From NCBI RefSeq assembly GCF_002001045.1, contig NZ_MUNR01000014.1, positions 310,001 through 374,000 of the forward strand: a stretch of 64,000 bases of DNA, read 5' to 3'. Both the position numbers and the translations under genes were made by a program. The stretch is from Rhodanobacter sp. C01. GTDB taxonomy: Bacteria; Pseudomonadota; Gammaproteobacteria; Xanthomonadales; Rhodanobacteraceae. Below, piece by piece: positions 23,804 to 32,867 of this stretch (position 1 is the stretch's first letter; the number at the start of each line of letters is the position of its first letter). Under the pieces are notes generated by a model. That model did not search any database. It had not been told where the DNA came from and saw nothing but the letters and a program-made list of their open reading frames with translations.

Positions 23804-23810
23804 GTCTAAC
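23804..23810 (-). other. array-proximal recombination half-site (attI-like or attC scar)
   Basis: GTCTAAC on the plus strand (GTTAGAC on the minus strand) marks where cassette 17 begins, and it matches the GTTAGAC box of attC 17. No partner arm of an attC follows on the right, so it is either a relic attI or a broken attC. Confidence 0.6.
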
Positions 23811-23899
23811 GCTTAGTAGATTTCAAAGTGCAGTGTAATCCTGCAATCTATCCCGCGCGATGGGTGCTGTTTTCGAGACGTCAGCCCATGAAGATCAAC

Positions 23900-24232
23900 G
23901 GCTTGGTTCGCTGAGCGCGGCCTAATACTGCAACCTAATCTTGCCATGTTGAGTTGGGCAAGATGTACACGTTCCTGCATCAGTCGCTTCAGTTCAGGAA
24001 CAAGATCGGTACGTGTCGTGTCTGCTTTGAGCAGATAGACCTGCATGTCAAGTGCGCCAACGCCTGCGCGCAGGCTGCCACTGTTGGTCACATCGATCAC
24101 ACTGTCGCCGAAGGCGGCTGTGCTTGCTGCAAGTCGTCGCTGATAATGAAGTCGACCGGCTGGTTGCTTTTATTGAGCAGCACCAGCTTGGATACGGTTC
24201 CGGTTACATGGGTCGGACGGGGGCGTATCTGC
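23900..24232 (-). pseudogene. remnant of an unidentified gene at the array edge
   Basis: Two adjacent minus-strand frames encode what reads as one protein: the first ends SDDLQQAQPPSATV at a TGA (24097-24099), and the other frame continues SVIDVTNSGSL through KADTTRTDLVPELKRLMQERV to MARLGC near 23920. A single-base frameshift near 24098 would join them. The upstream part is missing, replaced by the 3' end of the transporter gene. The protein family is not recognised. It is probably the tail of a chromosomal gene cut by the rearrangement that placed the array here. Confidence 0.5.
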
Positions 24233-25696
24233 TCAGGTCTCAGGCTCGGACACGCGCAGCGTGCACAGGCCGGCGATGAGCAGGCTGGCGCCGCCCAGGC
24301 CCAGTGCCCAGATCGGCTGGTTGTGGAAGCACAGTCGCAGCAGCAGGCCGAGCACGCTGGCGGCGAGCAGTTGCGGGATGACGATGAAGAAATTGAAGAT
24401 GCCCATGTAGACGCCCATCTTCGCGGTGGGCAGGTTGTCCGACAGCAACGCATAAGGCAGCGACAGGATCGAGGCCCACGCAAAGCCGACGCCAACCATC
24501 GAGGCGAGCAGCCAGTGTGGATCGCGGATGTACAGGAACGACAGCAGGCCTGCGCCCCCCAGGCACAGGTTCACCACATGGCTGACGCGCAGGCCCCACC
24601 GGCGCACCATCAGCGGGATCACCACGGCGGCCAGCGCAGCAAACCCGTTGTACGCCGCGAACAGCACGCCGACCCAGTTGGCGCCCTCGTTGTAGGCGGA
24701 CGAGCCGGTGTCGGTGGTGCCATAGATCGCCTGCGTCACGCCCGAGGTGGTGTAGATCCACATCGCGAACAGCGCGAACCAGGAGAACAGCTGCACCCAG
24801 GCCAGCTGCCGCATCGAGGTGGGCATGCCGTAGAGGTCGCCCATCACCTCGCGCAGCATGCCGTGGCTGCGGGTACGGCTCAGCCATGCGAACAGCAGGC
24901 CGAACACGATCAGGCCGCCTGCCAACAGGTAGACCTCTTTCTCCAGCGCGAAATGCCTGATCGCGAACAGCACTGCGATACCGACCAGCAATAGCAGTAC
25001 GCCCGGTCGCCAGGCGCGCGAGGCCTCCACTTCCGGTTCATCCGCCACGTTGTCGGTGAACGCCTGCAGTTGTGCAGGCGGGTATTCGCGCGTGCTCAGG
25101 ATGGTCCAGAGCACCGCGCCAAGCAGCACCGCGCCGCCGGCGTAGAACGCGTACTTCACCGTATCGGGGATGCCCCCGTCCGGCGCCACGTTGGCGACCC
25201 CGAACTGCGCCAGGATCCACGGCAGGATGGAGGCGATCACCGCGCCGGCGCCGATGAAGAAACTCTGCATCGCATAACCGGCTGGTCGTTGCTGCGTGGG
25301 CAGTTGATCGCCGACGAAGGCGCGGAACGGCTCCATCGACACGTTGATCGACGCGTCCAGGATCCACAGCAGGCCGGCGGCCACCCACAGCATCGGCGCG
25401 TTCGGCATCCACAGCAGCGCCAGCGAGGCGAACGCCGCACCGACCAGGAAGTACGGCCGGCGCCGGCCCAGGCGGTTCCATGTGCGGTCGGAGTAGTGAC
25501 CGATGATCGGTTGCACGATCAGTCCGGTTAGTGGCGCGGCGATCCACAGCGCCGGGATGTCGTTCACGTTCGCGCCCAGCGTCTGGAAGATCCGGCTGAC
25601 GTTCGCGTTCTGCAGCGCAAAGCCGAACTGGAGGCCGAGAAAGCCGAAGCACATGTTCCAGATCTGCCAGAACGACAGTGCGGGTTTCGACGTCAT
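24233..25696 (-). CDS. MFS transporter, maltose/sucrose type (GPH/SLC45-like)
   Basis: A 487-residue inner-membrane protein with about 12 helices. The cytoplasmic loop motif DRTWNRLGRRRPYFLVGA is typical of SLC45-like and GPH-type sugar carriers such as SuxC of Xanthomonas and MalY of Caulobacter, which import sucrose or maltose with protons. An ATACGTAT-class operator lies 245 bases upstream, and a LacI gene is divergent. Context with alpha-glucosidases and an alpha-amylase favours maltose or maltodextrin. Confidence 0.85.
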   Translation of the reverse strand: MTSKPALSFWQIWNMCFGFLGLQFGFALQNANVSRIFQTLGANVNDIPALWIAAPLTGLIVQPIIGHYSDRTWNRLGRRRPYFLVGAAFASLALLWMPNAPMLWVAAGLLWILDASINVSMEPFRAFVGDQLPTQQRPAGYAMQSFFIGAGAVIASILPWILAQFGVANVAPDGGIPDTVKYAFYAGGAVLLGAVLWTILSTREYPPAQLQAFTDNVADEPEVEASRAWRPGVLLLLVGIAVLFAIRHFALEKEVYLLAGGLIVFGLLFAWLSRTRSHGMLREVMGDLYGMPTSMRQLAWVQLFSWFALFAMWIYTTSGVTQAIYGTTDTGSSAYNEGANWVGVLFAAYNGFAALAAVVIPLMVRRWGLRVSHVVNLCLGGAGLLSFLYIRDPHWLLASMVGVGFAWASILSLPYALLSDNLPTAKMGVYMGIFNFFIVIPQLLAASVLGLLLRLCFHNQPIWALGLGGASLLIAGLCTLRVSEPET

Positions 25697-25802
25697 CGGT
25701 GGCTATCCTTGTTGCAGGTGATGTCGCGCGGTGCGTCCGCGTTCGCTGGCGGCACGCTCAGCACGCGTGCACCGTGGGTGCTGAGCTATGGTCGATCTGG
25801 AT

Positions 25803-25957
25803 CATTGGCACCTCTCCCTCAGGCAGCAGTTATGTCACGGCGTGGCGCATCCCGCATGCTGCGGGCGCAGCATCGGCGTAGCCTGCTGCCGGGCGACAGC
25901 CCTGCATGGTAGGTAGCGTCGCAATGCAGCAACCAGCGCCTGCATACGTATTCATGG
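25803..25957 (-). repeat. duplicated promoter/leader module, copy 1
   Basis: This segment shares blocks such as GTTATGTCA, GCGGGCGCAGCATCGG, CCTGCATGGTAGG and TGCATACGTATTCATG with 36752-36906, in the same order and spacing. Both copies lie upstream of minus-strand sugar genes. Confidence 0.7.
25941..25954. promoter_or_regulatory. LacI-type operator, ATACGTAT class (site 2)
   Basis: TGCATACGTATTCA, between the MFS maltose-type transporter and the divergent LacI regulator. It could control both. Confidence 0.78.
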
Positions 25958-26082
25958 CTGCATCGGTACGCCGCGTAGCGGCCTAGCTGCCCGCAATGCC
26001 ACTCGTCCCCGTAAAGCGTCCTTGTAAAGCGGAGGGCTCTGGCGGCATAGTCGATCGACAGTGTGACGACCACGGAGAATCC

Positions 26083-27096
26083 ATGCGGGTACGCCTCGAA
26101 GATGTGGCGCGCGCGGCGAATGTATCGCCCAAGACGGTGTCGCGCGTGCTCAATGACGAGGCCAACGTGACCGATGCCACGCGTGAGCGCGTACGTGCTG
26201 CCATGGAGGCGATGGACTATCGCCCGCATCCATCGGCGCGCAGCCTGGCGGGCAACCGCTCGTTCCTGGTGGCGATGTTGTACGACAACAACGACAACCC
26301 GGCCTCGACCTATCTGGCCGAGATCCAGGATGGCGTGCTCGAGGCTTGCGACGCGCATCGCTACAGCATGATGGTGCGCCCGTTGCGCATGCGCGGCGGT
26401 GATTTCATCCGTCGCTTCGATGCGCTGATTTCCGATCATCACCCCGATGGCGTCGTGCTGACGCCACCGATTACCGACTATGCGCCGCTGCTGAAACGCC
26501 TGCGCGAGTCCAACGTGCCGTATGCCAGCGTGTCGCCGCAGCGGCGTGGTAAAGTCATCGGCGTGACGATGGACGAGCAGCGGGCCGCACGGGCGATCGT
26601 GGAACATCTGCTGGAACTGGGGCATCGGCGGATTGCCCACGTGATCGGCATCGCCGACCACGGTGCCAGCCGCTGGCGTCTGGCTGGTTACCGCGAGGCG
26701 ATGGCCGCTGCGGGCCTGCCGGAGGATCCGGCTCTGGTGGTGCAGGGCGCCTTCACCTTCGGCTCCGGCGTGGAGGCGGCGCGGAAGTTGTTTGCGCTGG
26801 CCAAACGGCCGACGGCGGTGTTCGCCGCCAACGACGACATGGCCACTGGTGTGATGTGGGCCGCCGGCGAGTACGGCTTGAAGGTGCCGCACGATCTGTC
26901 GGTCTGTGGCTTCGACGATACACCGCTGTCGCGCCAGCTGTGGCCGGCGCTCACCACCATCCAGCAACCGAGTCGCGAGATGGGCAAAATCGCGGCTGAG
27001 CAATTGCTTGGTGCATTGCGCGGCCACGGCGCTGGCCAGCTGGTGCAGGTGCCCTTCGTCCTGCAGATCCGCGGTTCCACTGCCGCCGTACCCTAA
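26083..27096 (+). CDS. LacI family regulator of sugar utilisation
   Basis: A 337-residue LacI-type repressor: HTH at the start (LEDVARAANVSPKTVSRVLN), hinge, and effector-binding domain with AANDDMATG and SVCGFDDTPLS. I chose the ATG at 26083, which places the HTH at residues 5-24. It sits divergently to the MFS transporter, with an ATACGTAT operator between, and directly upstream of the GH3 gene. By position it is the best candidate regulator for either the ATACGTAT sites or the TGACAGCGCTGTCA sites; the two cannot be separated without experiment. Confidence 0.9.
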   Translation: MRVRLEDVARAANVSPKTVSRVLNDEANVTDATRERVRAAMEAMDYRPHPSARSLAGNRSFLVAMLYDNNDNPASTYLAEIQDGVLEACDAHRYSMMVRPLRMRGGDFIRRFDALISDHHPDGVVLTPPITDYAPLLKRLRESNVPYASVSPQRRGKVIGVTMDEQRAARAIVEHLLELGHRRIAHVIGIADHGASRWRLAGYREAMAAAGLPEDPALVVQGAFTFGSGVEAARKLFALAKRPTAVFAANDDMATGVMWAAGEYGLKVPHDLSVCGFDDTPLSRQLWPALTTIQQPSREMGKIAAEQLLGALRGHGAGQLVQVPFVLQIRGSTAAVP

Positions 27097-27143
27097 CGAC
27101 GGCGCTCCGCCGCGTGGCCTGGAGGCCATGTTGCAGAGCAAAT

Positions 27144-27157
27144 TGACAGCGCTGTCA
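27144..27157. promoter_or_regulatory. LacI-type operator, TGACAGCGCTGTCA (site 1)
   Basis: A perfect 14-bp palindrome, flanked by AAT and TTT, lies 59 bases before the GH3 start. The identical palindrome recurs at 30092 ahead of the TonB-dependent receptor. Confidence 0.75.
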
Positions 27158-27215
27158 TTTATGCCACCCTGCGACTCAGACGCGCACCGCCGGTGCGCCA
27201 GCCTGGAGTCCTGTC

Positions 27216-29783
27216 GTGCCACTGTCGCCCCCATCGAGTCCGTTGTTGCAACGCCTCTCCATGGTCTTGTCACTCGCTGGCGTACTGCTCATGACCGTTC
27301 CTGCCATGGCCGGCGACGCGGCCACTGTCCACCCCGAACTGTGGCCGAAAGGCAGCTCGCCGCTGACGCCCGATCCCGCACTCGAGTCGCGGGTGCAGGC
27401 ATTGCTGGCGAAGATGTCGGTGGCAGACAAGGTCGGACAGATGATCCAGGCCGACATCAAGTACGTGACCCCGGACGATGTGCGCAAGTACCGTCTGGGC
27501 TCGATCCTGGCCGGTGGCAACTCCAAGCCGAACGGGCAGCAGACCGCTACGGCGACGCAGTGGCAGCAGTTGTCCGATGTGTTCTACCGCGCCTCGATGG
27601 ATACCTCAGGCGGGGGGCTGGCGATTCCAGTGCTGTTCGGCATCGACGCCGTGCATGGCCACAACAACCTGGTCGGAAGCACGCTGTTTCCGCAGAACTC
27701 CGCACTGGGCGCCACGCGCGATCCGCAGCTGATTCGCGAAATCGGCGAGGCCACCGCGAAGGAACTGCGCGCCAGCGGCATCAACTGGACTTTCGCGCCC
27801 ACCCTCACCGTGCCACAGGACGTGCGCTGGGGTCGTTCCTACGAGGGCTATTCGCAGAACCCGGCACTGGTCGCGCAATACGCATCCGCCGTGGTGGAAG
27901 GGCTGGAAGGCAAGCCGGGCACGCCGCAGTTTCTGGATGCCGAACACGTGATCGCCACGGCCAAGCACTTCGTCGGCGACGGCGGTACCCGCGATGGCAA
28001 GGACCAGGGCGATGCCGAGGTCAGCGAGGCAGTGTTGCGCGACGTGCACGCGGCCGGCTATCCGCCCGCGATCAAGGCCGGCGTGCAGGTGGTGATGGTC
28101 TCGTTCTCCAGCTGGAACGGGGTGAAGATGGCCGGCAACAAGGCGCTGATCACCGATGTGCTGAAGGGACGCATGGGCTTCGACGGTATCGTGCTGGGCG
28201 ACTGGAACGCGCACGGCCAGGTACCCGGCTGCACCAACGAGGATTGCCCGGTGGCGTACAACGCCGGGCTGGACATGCTGGAGGCGCCCGATTCCTGGAA
28301 GGGCCTGTACGAGAACACCCTGGCCGAGGTGAAGGCCGGGGTGATCCCGATGAGCCGCGTCGACGATGCGGTGACTCGCATCCTGCGGGTAAAGATGCGC
28401 CTGGACATGTTCGAGGCTGGCCCGCCGTCGACCAACCCGATGGTGACCCGGTCGGCGCAGGTGATCGGCAGTCCAGCGCATCGCGCTCTGGCACGCCGGG
28501 CGGTACGCGAGTCGCTGGTGCTGCTGAAGAACAATGACGGCGTGCTGCCGATCGATCCGCGCAAGCACATCCTGGTCGCCGGTGATGGCGCCGACAACAT
28601 CTCCAAGCAGAACGGTGGCTGGACGCTGACCTGGCAGGGCACCGGCCTGACCAATGCGAATTTCCCCGGGGCCACCTCGATCTGGGCCGGCCTAAGCGCG
28701 CAGGTGCGGGCGGCCGGCGGCAGCGCCGAGCTGTCGGTGGATGGCGACTACGAGCAGAAGCCCGATGTCGCCATCGTGGTGTTCGGCGAGGATCCCTACG
28801 CCGAATTCCAGGGTGACCTGCCGAACCTGGCTTACCGTCCAGGCAACGACCACGACCTCGACCTGTTGCGCCGCCTGCATGGGCAGGGCGTGCCGGTGGT
28901 GGCGGTGTTCCTGACCGGGCGGCCGCTGTGGATGAATCGCGAGATCAACGCCGCCGATGCCTTCGTGGTGGCATGGCTGCCGGGCAGCGAAGGCGAGGGC
29001 ATTGCCGACGTGCTGCTGCGCACCCGTGACGACCGCATCGCGCACGATTTCCACGGCAAGCTGGCCTATGCATGGCCGCGCAGCGCGGTACAGATTCCCG
29101 TCGCCGCCGCCGCGCGAGGCGAGCATCCGCAGTTCCCCTACGGCTTCGGCCTGACCTATGCCGATCGCGGCAACACTGGCCCGTTGTCCGAGGATGCCGG
29201 GATTGCACTAAGCGCTGTGCGGGCTGGCGTCTACTTCACCCATGGCAAGCCGGCGCAGGGTTTCACGCTGCGCCTGACCGGCGCAAACGGCGCGACCATG
29301 AATGTCGCCGCCACTCCTGCCGCCACGACCGACGGCAGCCTGCGCATCGGCGCGTTCGATTACAAGGCGCAGGAAGACGCGCGCAGCCTGAGCTGGTCCG
29401 GCTCCAATGCAGCAAGTGTTGCGCTGGTGGCACCCGCGTCGCTGGACGTGGAACGTGAAACCAATGGCGATGTGTTGCTGGTGACCACGTTGCGGGTCGA
29501 TGCGGTGTCGCCCGGAGAAACTTCGATCGGTGTCGGTTGCGGTACCGGCTGCAGCGGTGAAGTGCCAGTCGGTCGACAGCTTGCTGCGTTGCCTCGCGGC
29601 CAGTGGTTGCGCCTGGGCATGCCGCTGAAATGCTTCCGCGATGCCGGCGCCAACATGAGCAGGCTGGACCGGCCATTCGAATGGTCCAGCCATGCCGGTG
29701 AGCAGGTCGCCATCACCGACGTGTCGCTCGGCACGGTGGCGGACCGGACGCTGGCGTGTCCGGCCCACGGGGACAAGCCATGA
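27216..29783 (+). CDS. glycoside hydrolase family 3 exo-beta-glucosidase
   Basis: An 855-residue exported enzyme. A signal peptide with a long n-region ends near AMAGDA. The GH3 N-terminal barrel follows (KVGQMIQADIKYV, AKHFVGDGGT, with the nucleophile Asp expected in GIVLGDWNAH), then the GH3 C-terminal domain (LVLLKNNDGVLPI) and a C-terminal beta-sandwich like that of ExoP-type glucan glucohydrolases. It would release glucose from cellodextrins or mixed beta-glucans in the periplasm. The GTG start at 27216 has a GGAG eight bases upstream. A TGACAGCGCTGTCA operator precedes it. Confidence 0.88.
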   Translation: MPLSPPSSPLLQRLSMVLSLAGVLLMTVPAMAGDAATVHPELWPKGSSPLTPDPALESRVQALLAKMSVADKVGQMIQADIKYVTPDDVRKYRLGSILAGGNSKPNGQQTATATQWQQLSDVFYRASMDTSGGGLAIPVLFGIDAVHGHNNLVGSTLFPQNSALGATRDPQLIREIGEATAKELRASGINWTFAPTLTVPQDVRWGRSYEGYSQNPALVAQYASAVVEGLEGKPGTPQFLDAEHVIATAKHFVGDGGTRDGKDQGDAEVSEAVLRDVHAAGYPPAIKAGVQVVMVSFSSWNGVKMAGNKALITDVLKGRMGFDGIVLGDWNAHGQVPGCTNEDCPVAYNAGLDMLEAPDSWKGLYENTLAEVKAGVIPMSRVDDAVTRILRVKMRLDMFEAGPPSTNPMVTRSAQVIGSPAHRALARRAVRESLVLLKNNDGVLPIDPRKHILVAGDGADNISKQNGGWTLTWQGTGLTNANFPGATSIWAGLSAQVRAAGGSAELSVDGDYEQKPDVAIVVFGEDPYAEFQGDLPNLAYRPGNDHDLDLLRRLHGQGVPVVAVFLTGRPLWMNREINAADAFVVAWLPGSEGEGIADVLLRTRDDRIAHDFHGKLAYAWPRSAVQIPVAAAARGEHPQFPYGFGLTYADRGNTGPLSEDAGIALSAVRAGVYFTHGKPAQGFTLRLTGANGATMNVAATPAATTDGSLRIGAFDYKAQEDARSLSWSGSNAASVALVAPASLDVERETNGDVLLVTTLRVDAVSPGETSIGVGCGTGCSGEVPVGRQLAALPRGQWLRLGMPLKCFRDAGANMSRLDRPFEWSSHAGEQVAITDVSLGTVADRTLACPAHGDKP

Positions 29784-30206
29784 ATGTCGAGCCGCTGTTC
29801 GCAGTGGCGATGCCAATGGTGCCCACCGCGGGTTTCGCGATGTTGGCCGGGTCGTTGCGCCGGCGCGACTTCGGAATCGGCTGCTCCACTTTCAGCGGGC
29901 GCAAGTCGACAGGTGGATGCCGTCTTCGCGGGATTGGACGCCAAGACGTCTATTTGCGTTGCATCAATAACAAGATGTTGGAAGGCCGGGCAAGCGGCGT
30001 GAGGGGCCGTAAAGCATGAGTTTGTGAATGCCTTGATGGCTTGTTGCCATGCGGCAAGCATTCATCGCAAGGGCGCTCTATGATCAATCAATGACAGCGC
30101 TGTCATTTCAGGATCAACGGCGTGGCATGGGGAGCGGGGAAATCTTTGTCTTGGCCGGTATTCGCGGCGGCCAACAACCATCCGAACGATTTAGAGGGAG
30201 AGCCAG
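29784..30206. other. intergenic region upstream of the TonB receptor
   Basis: These 423 bp hold the second TGACAGCGCTGTCA operator near 30092 and a purine-rich ribosome binding site (AGAGGGAGAG) before 30207. Short open frames here show no coding features. Confidence 0.55.
30092..30105. promoter_or_regulatory. LacI-type operator, TGACAGCGCTGTCA (site 2)
   Basis: Identical palindrome to that at 27144, here 102 bases upstream of the TonB-dependent receptor ATG. Confidence 0.75.
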
Positions 30207-32639
30207 ATGAATCTGCACCACAAGTTGTTGTATGTCGCCATGGCACTCGTGCTCGCTCCGGGCACGCTGCTTGCGGCAGGTCAGGACGCGACATCGCAAA
30301 ACCCGTCATCCCAGAATCCGATCGCAGCTGACAAGAAGGTCAAGGATCTGGGGGCCATCTCCGTAACCGCGACCAAGCGCGAGACGCCGCTGCAGAAAAC
30401 GCCGGTGGCAGTCACGGCGATCACGGCGGACACGCTCGACAAGGAGCGCGTGATGACCGTGCAGGACCTGACCAAGCTGGTGCCGGGCCTGCAGGGTACG
30501 TCGGAGGGCGATCATGATGTGGTGACGTTGACCATGCGCGGCATCGGCAACGACAGCGCCAAGACCGAGTATGCCGATCCTGAAGTCGCGACCTTCGTTG
30601 ATGGCGTGTATGCGCCTCGCGCCGAGGCTGCTTCGGGACTGCTGCTGGACATGGACAGCGTCGAAGCGCTGCGCGGCCCGCAGGGCACGTTGTGGGGTCG
30701 CAATTCCACCGCCGGCGCGATCAGCTTCCAGACTGCCAAGCCCGACATCAATGGCGGCTTCTACGGCAATGGGCAGATAGAAGCAGGCAATTACAGCCAG
30801 ATGGGTACGCGTGCCGCGATCAACTTGCCGATCAGCAGCACCTTCGCGATGCGCGTGGCCGTGGTGCACGAGCAGCATGATGGCTACGTCAATTACCAGA
30901 ACCCGGCCAGCGAGATCCCGTCGGTGGCGCAGCAGCAGGCGACCTATCTCGCCTCCGGCGGCAACCCGGCAAGCTTCCAGCCGATCAACCTCAACCAGTT
31001 CGTCCAGAGCGGCAAGAAATACGACGCGCAGGATCAGACCGCTGCCCGCGTGAGCGCGCTGTGGCAACCCAGCGATGCGTTCAAGTGGAATCTGTCGTAC
31101 GAGTATTTCCTTGATCGCGGCACGCCCAGTCTGAGCCTGATGCAGCAGCCGCGCCCGGGCCAGGATTTCTGGTCGGCATTGATCGACACCGCGCCGTATC
31201 TGGACCGGACCTCCAAGACCGTGCGTAGCCGGATGGACTGGGAGATCAACGACGGCATGGAGCTCAGCTATATCGCCGGCTACAACCGCTATTCCGGCAA
31301 GAGCGATTTCGACCAGGATGTCGGCGTGGCCGTACCCACCAGCTTCACCACCGGTGGCGTGTACCAGGAAGACCGCACCAACTATTCGAACTACGAAAGC
31401 TACAGCAGCGAAATCGACCTGAAGTCGAAGGGCCAGCAGGCGATCGACTGGATCGTCGGTGCCTATTACGAATACGAAGACAACAACATCCGTTTCGACA
31501 TTCCGATCATGAACGGCACCCAGCAAGGCACCGTCAGCTGGCAGGGTTCGTTCATCCAGCCGAAGGAAACGGTCGAGTCCAAGGCGGTGTTTGGCCAGGC
31601 TACCTGGCATATGTCCGATCACTGGCGCCTGACTGCCGGTGCGCGCTGGTCGCATGACGACAAGGCCAACGACGGCGGCATCAACTGGGACTGGGACTAC
31701 GATCCGACTGTGCCGCAGCTGCCGATTTCTCCTGGCGTCCTGCCGGGCCCGGCGACCGGCTTCAGCGCGGGCCAGTACAACACGGCCACGTACAGCAAGA
31801 GCAAGATCACCTGGCTGACCCGTGTGGACACCGATCTCGGTGAGCATGGCCTGGCCTATGCCAGTGTCTCCACCGGCTACAAGTCCGGCGGCACCCAGGA
31901 CGGTGGTGCGCTGTACAAGCCCGAGTCGCTGACCAACTACGAAATCGGCACGAAGTTCGCGTTCTTCAACGGGCATCTGACCTGGAACAGTGCCGCCTAC
32001 TACGAAGACTTCAAGAATTTCCAGCTGTCCGCGCCGATCACTTATGCCAATGGCGCGCATGGCCTGGGCTTCTCGAACGTGCAGGGCAATACCGAAGTGA
32101 TCGGCTTCGAGTCGGAGCTGGCTTTCCAGCAACAGGATGACCGCGTCAACCTGATCTTCTCGGCCATCCCCAAGAAGAAGCTCGGCACGCTGCTTTATGC
32201 CGGCAGCAACGATTACGCCGGTTTCCCGGCATGCCCGCCGACCGCACCATTGGGCGTGGGCAACTGCCTGAATGTCACCGGCAACGACCTGCCGCACGCA
32301 CCGAACGTCTCGTTGACCGGCATCTACGAGCATGACTTCCACCTGGGCAATGGCGCCCGCCTGACGCCACGCCTGAGTGCCCAGTACCAGAGCGCGCAAT
32401 GGCTGAGCTGGTTCAACCTGGGTGCGCCGGACCAACAGAAGGCGTATGTACGGGGCGACCTGTCGCTGCGTTACAGCGAGCCGGGCGATCGCTGGTACGT
32501 CAATCTGTATGTACAGAACGTCTCCGACGACCGCATCAAGACCAGCGCAGGCAGCAGCTTGGTCAATGGCGACCTGGTGTACATCTCGCAGTACCTGCCG
32601 CCGCGCACCTACGGTGTCCAGCTCGGCTTCTGGTTCTGA
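30207..32639 (+). CDS. TonB-dependent outer membrane receptor
   Basis: An 810-residue outer-membrane receptor. The signal peptide ends at LLAAG; a plug domain follows (ISVTATKRETPLQKTPVAVTAI, then VEALRGPQGTLWGRNSTAGA, about residues 45-170); then the 22-strand barrel to the terminal aromatic residue (GVQLGFWF). The plug resembles FecA/iron-type receptors of the sphingomonad and xanthomonad carbohydrate loci. Given the shared operator with the GH3 gene, it probably imports a beta-glucoside or related oligosaccharide. A strong terminator follows 94 bases after the stop. Confidence 0.9.
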   Translation: MNLHHKLLYVAMALVLAPGTLLAAGQDATSQNPSSQNPIAADKKVKDLGAISVTATKRETPLQKTPVAVTAITADTLDKERVMTVQDLTKLVPGLQGTSEGDHDVVTLTMRGIGNDSAKTEYADPEVATFVDGVYAPRAEAASGLLLDMDSVEALRGPQGTLWGRNSTAGAISFQTAKPDINGGFYGNGQIEAGNYSQMGTRAAINLPISSTFAMRVAVVHEQHDGYVNYQNPASEIPSVAQQQATYLASGGNPASFQPINLNQFVQSGKKYDAQDQTAARVSALWQPSDAFKWNLSYEYFLDRGTPSLSLMQQPRPGQDFWSALIDTAPYLDRTSKTVRSRMDWEINDGMELSYIAGYNRYSGKSDFDQDVGVAVPTSFTTGGVYQEDRTNYSNYESYSSEIDLKSKGQQAIDWIVGAYYEYEDNNIRFDIPIMNGTQQGTVSWQGSFIQPKETVESKAVFGQATWHMSDHWRLTAGARWSHDDKANDGGINWDWDYDPTVPQLPISPGVLPGPATGFSAGQYNTATYSKSKITWLTRVDTDLGEHGLAYASVSTGYKSGGTQDGGALYKPESLTNYEIGTKFAFFNGHLTWNSAAYYEDFKNFQLSAPITYANGAHGLGFSNVQGNTEVIGFESELAFQQQDDRVNLIFSAIPKKKLGTLLYAGSNDYAGFPACPPTAPLGVGNCLNVTGNDLPHAPNVSLTGIYEHDFHLGNGARLTPRLSAQYQSAQWLSWFNLGAPDQQKAYVRGDLSLRYSEPGDRWYVNLYVQNVSDDRIKTSAGSSLVNGDLVYISQYLPPRTYGVQLGFWF

Positions 32640-32732
32640 TGGTCGAGTCCGTGTGGCTTGTCATGCAACACCGTTGCCGTTCTGAAGGCATCACGACGAG
32701 GATGTCTTCAACCCTCCCCTGAATGGCACTTT

Positions 32733-32765
32733 GGCCGGACCCTCGTGGGGGTCCGGCCTTTCTTT
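32733..32765 (+). terminator. Rho-independent terminator after the TonB receptor
   Basis: A GGCCGGACCC / GGGTCCGGCC stem with a six-base loop is followed by TTTCTTT. It separates the receptor from the halogenase-like gene. Confidence 0.85.
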
Positions 32766-32867
32766 CGGGGGCGCGACGAGAACATGTTGTCGCGGTGAAA
32801 ACGGACCGTGCCTCGATCGAGTGCCAAGCCCGAAGTGACGTCTGCACGTCTGCGAAAGGAGCAGGAC

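Larger units (their letters stand above)
16017..23810 (-). mobile_element. integron cassette array without integrase (CALIN): 17 attC sites, 17 cassettes
   Basis: Seventeen elements with outer boxes RYYYAAC and GTTRRRY alternate with seventeen short genes, all reading on the minus strand. The usual element is 57 bp; three are 60-63 bp with a GC-rich arm and one is 112 bp. On the minus strand they read (A/G)CCTAAC, AATTCGTTCAAGG, a hairpin tip, CTTAACTC, GCGTTAGGC, which closely matches the attC of aadA-type cassettes. Within each cassette the two outer 7-mers are mostly complementary, as expected for a former circle. No intI, attI-intI module or transposase is seen anywhere in the window. The array runs from a half-site at 23804 (integrase-proximal end by orientation) to a degenerate attC at 16017. 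Base composition is visibly less GC-rich than in the flanks. Confidence 0.93.
25697..26082. other. divergent control region between MFS transporter and LacI gene
   Basis: This 386-bp region holds the ATACGTAT-class operator at 25941-25954 and a segment (25803-25957) that is a diverged copy of the region upstream of the glycosidase gene at 36713. No further gene is seen. Confidence 0.6.

Noticed and set aside
16017..23810. CRISPR array, suggested by regularly recurring repeats
   Set aside because: The repeats are 57-112 bp imperfect dyads, the intervals are 200-900 bp and contain genes, and no cas genes exist. They match integron attC sites.
23813..24100. A standalone 95-residue gene or an integron integrase remnant
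   Set aside because: It continues a protein read in the neighbouring frame and shows no tyrosine recombinase motifs. Treated as a frameshifted remnant of another gene.
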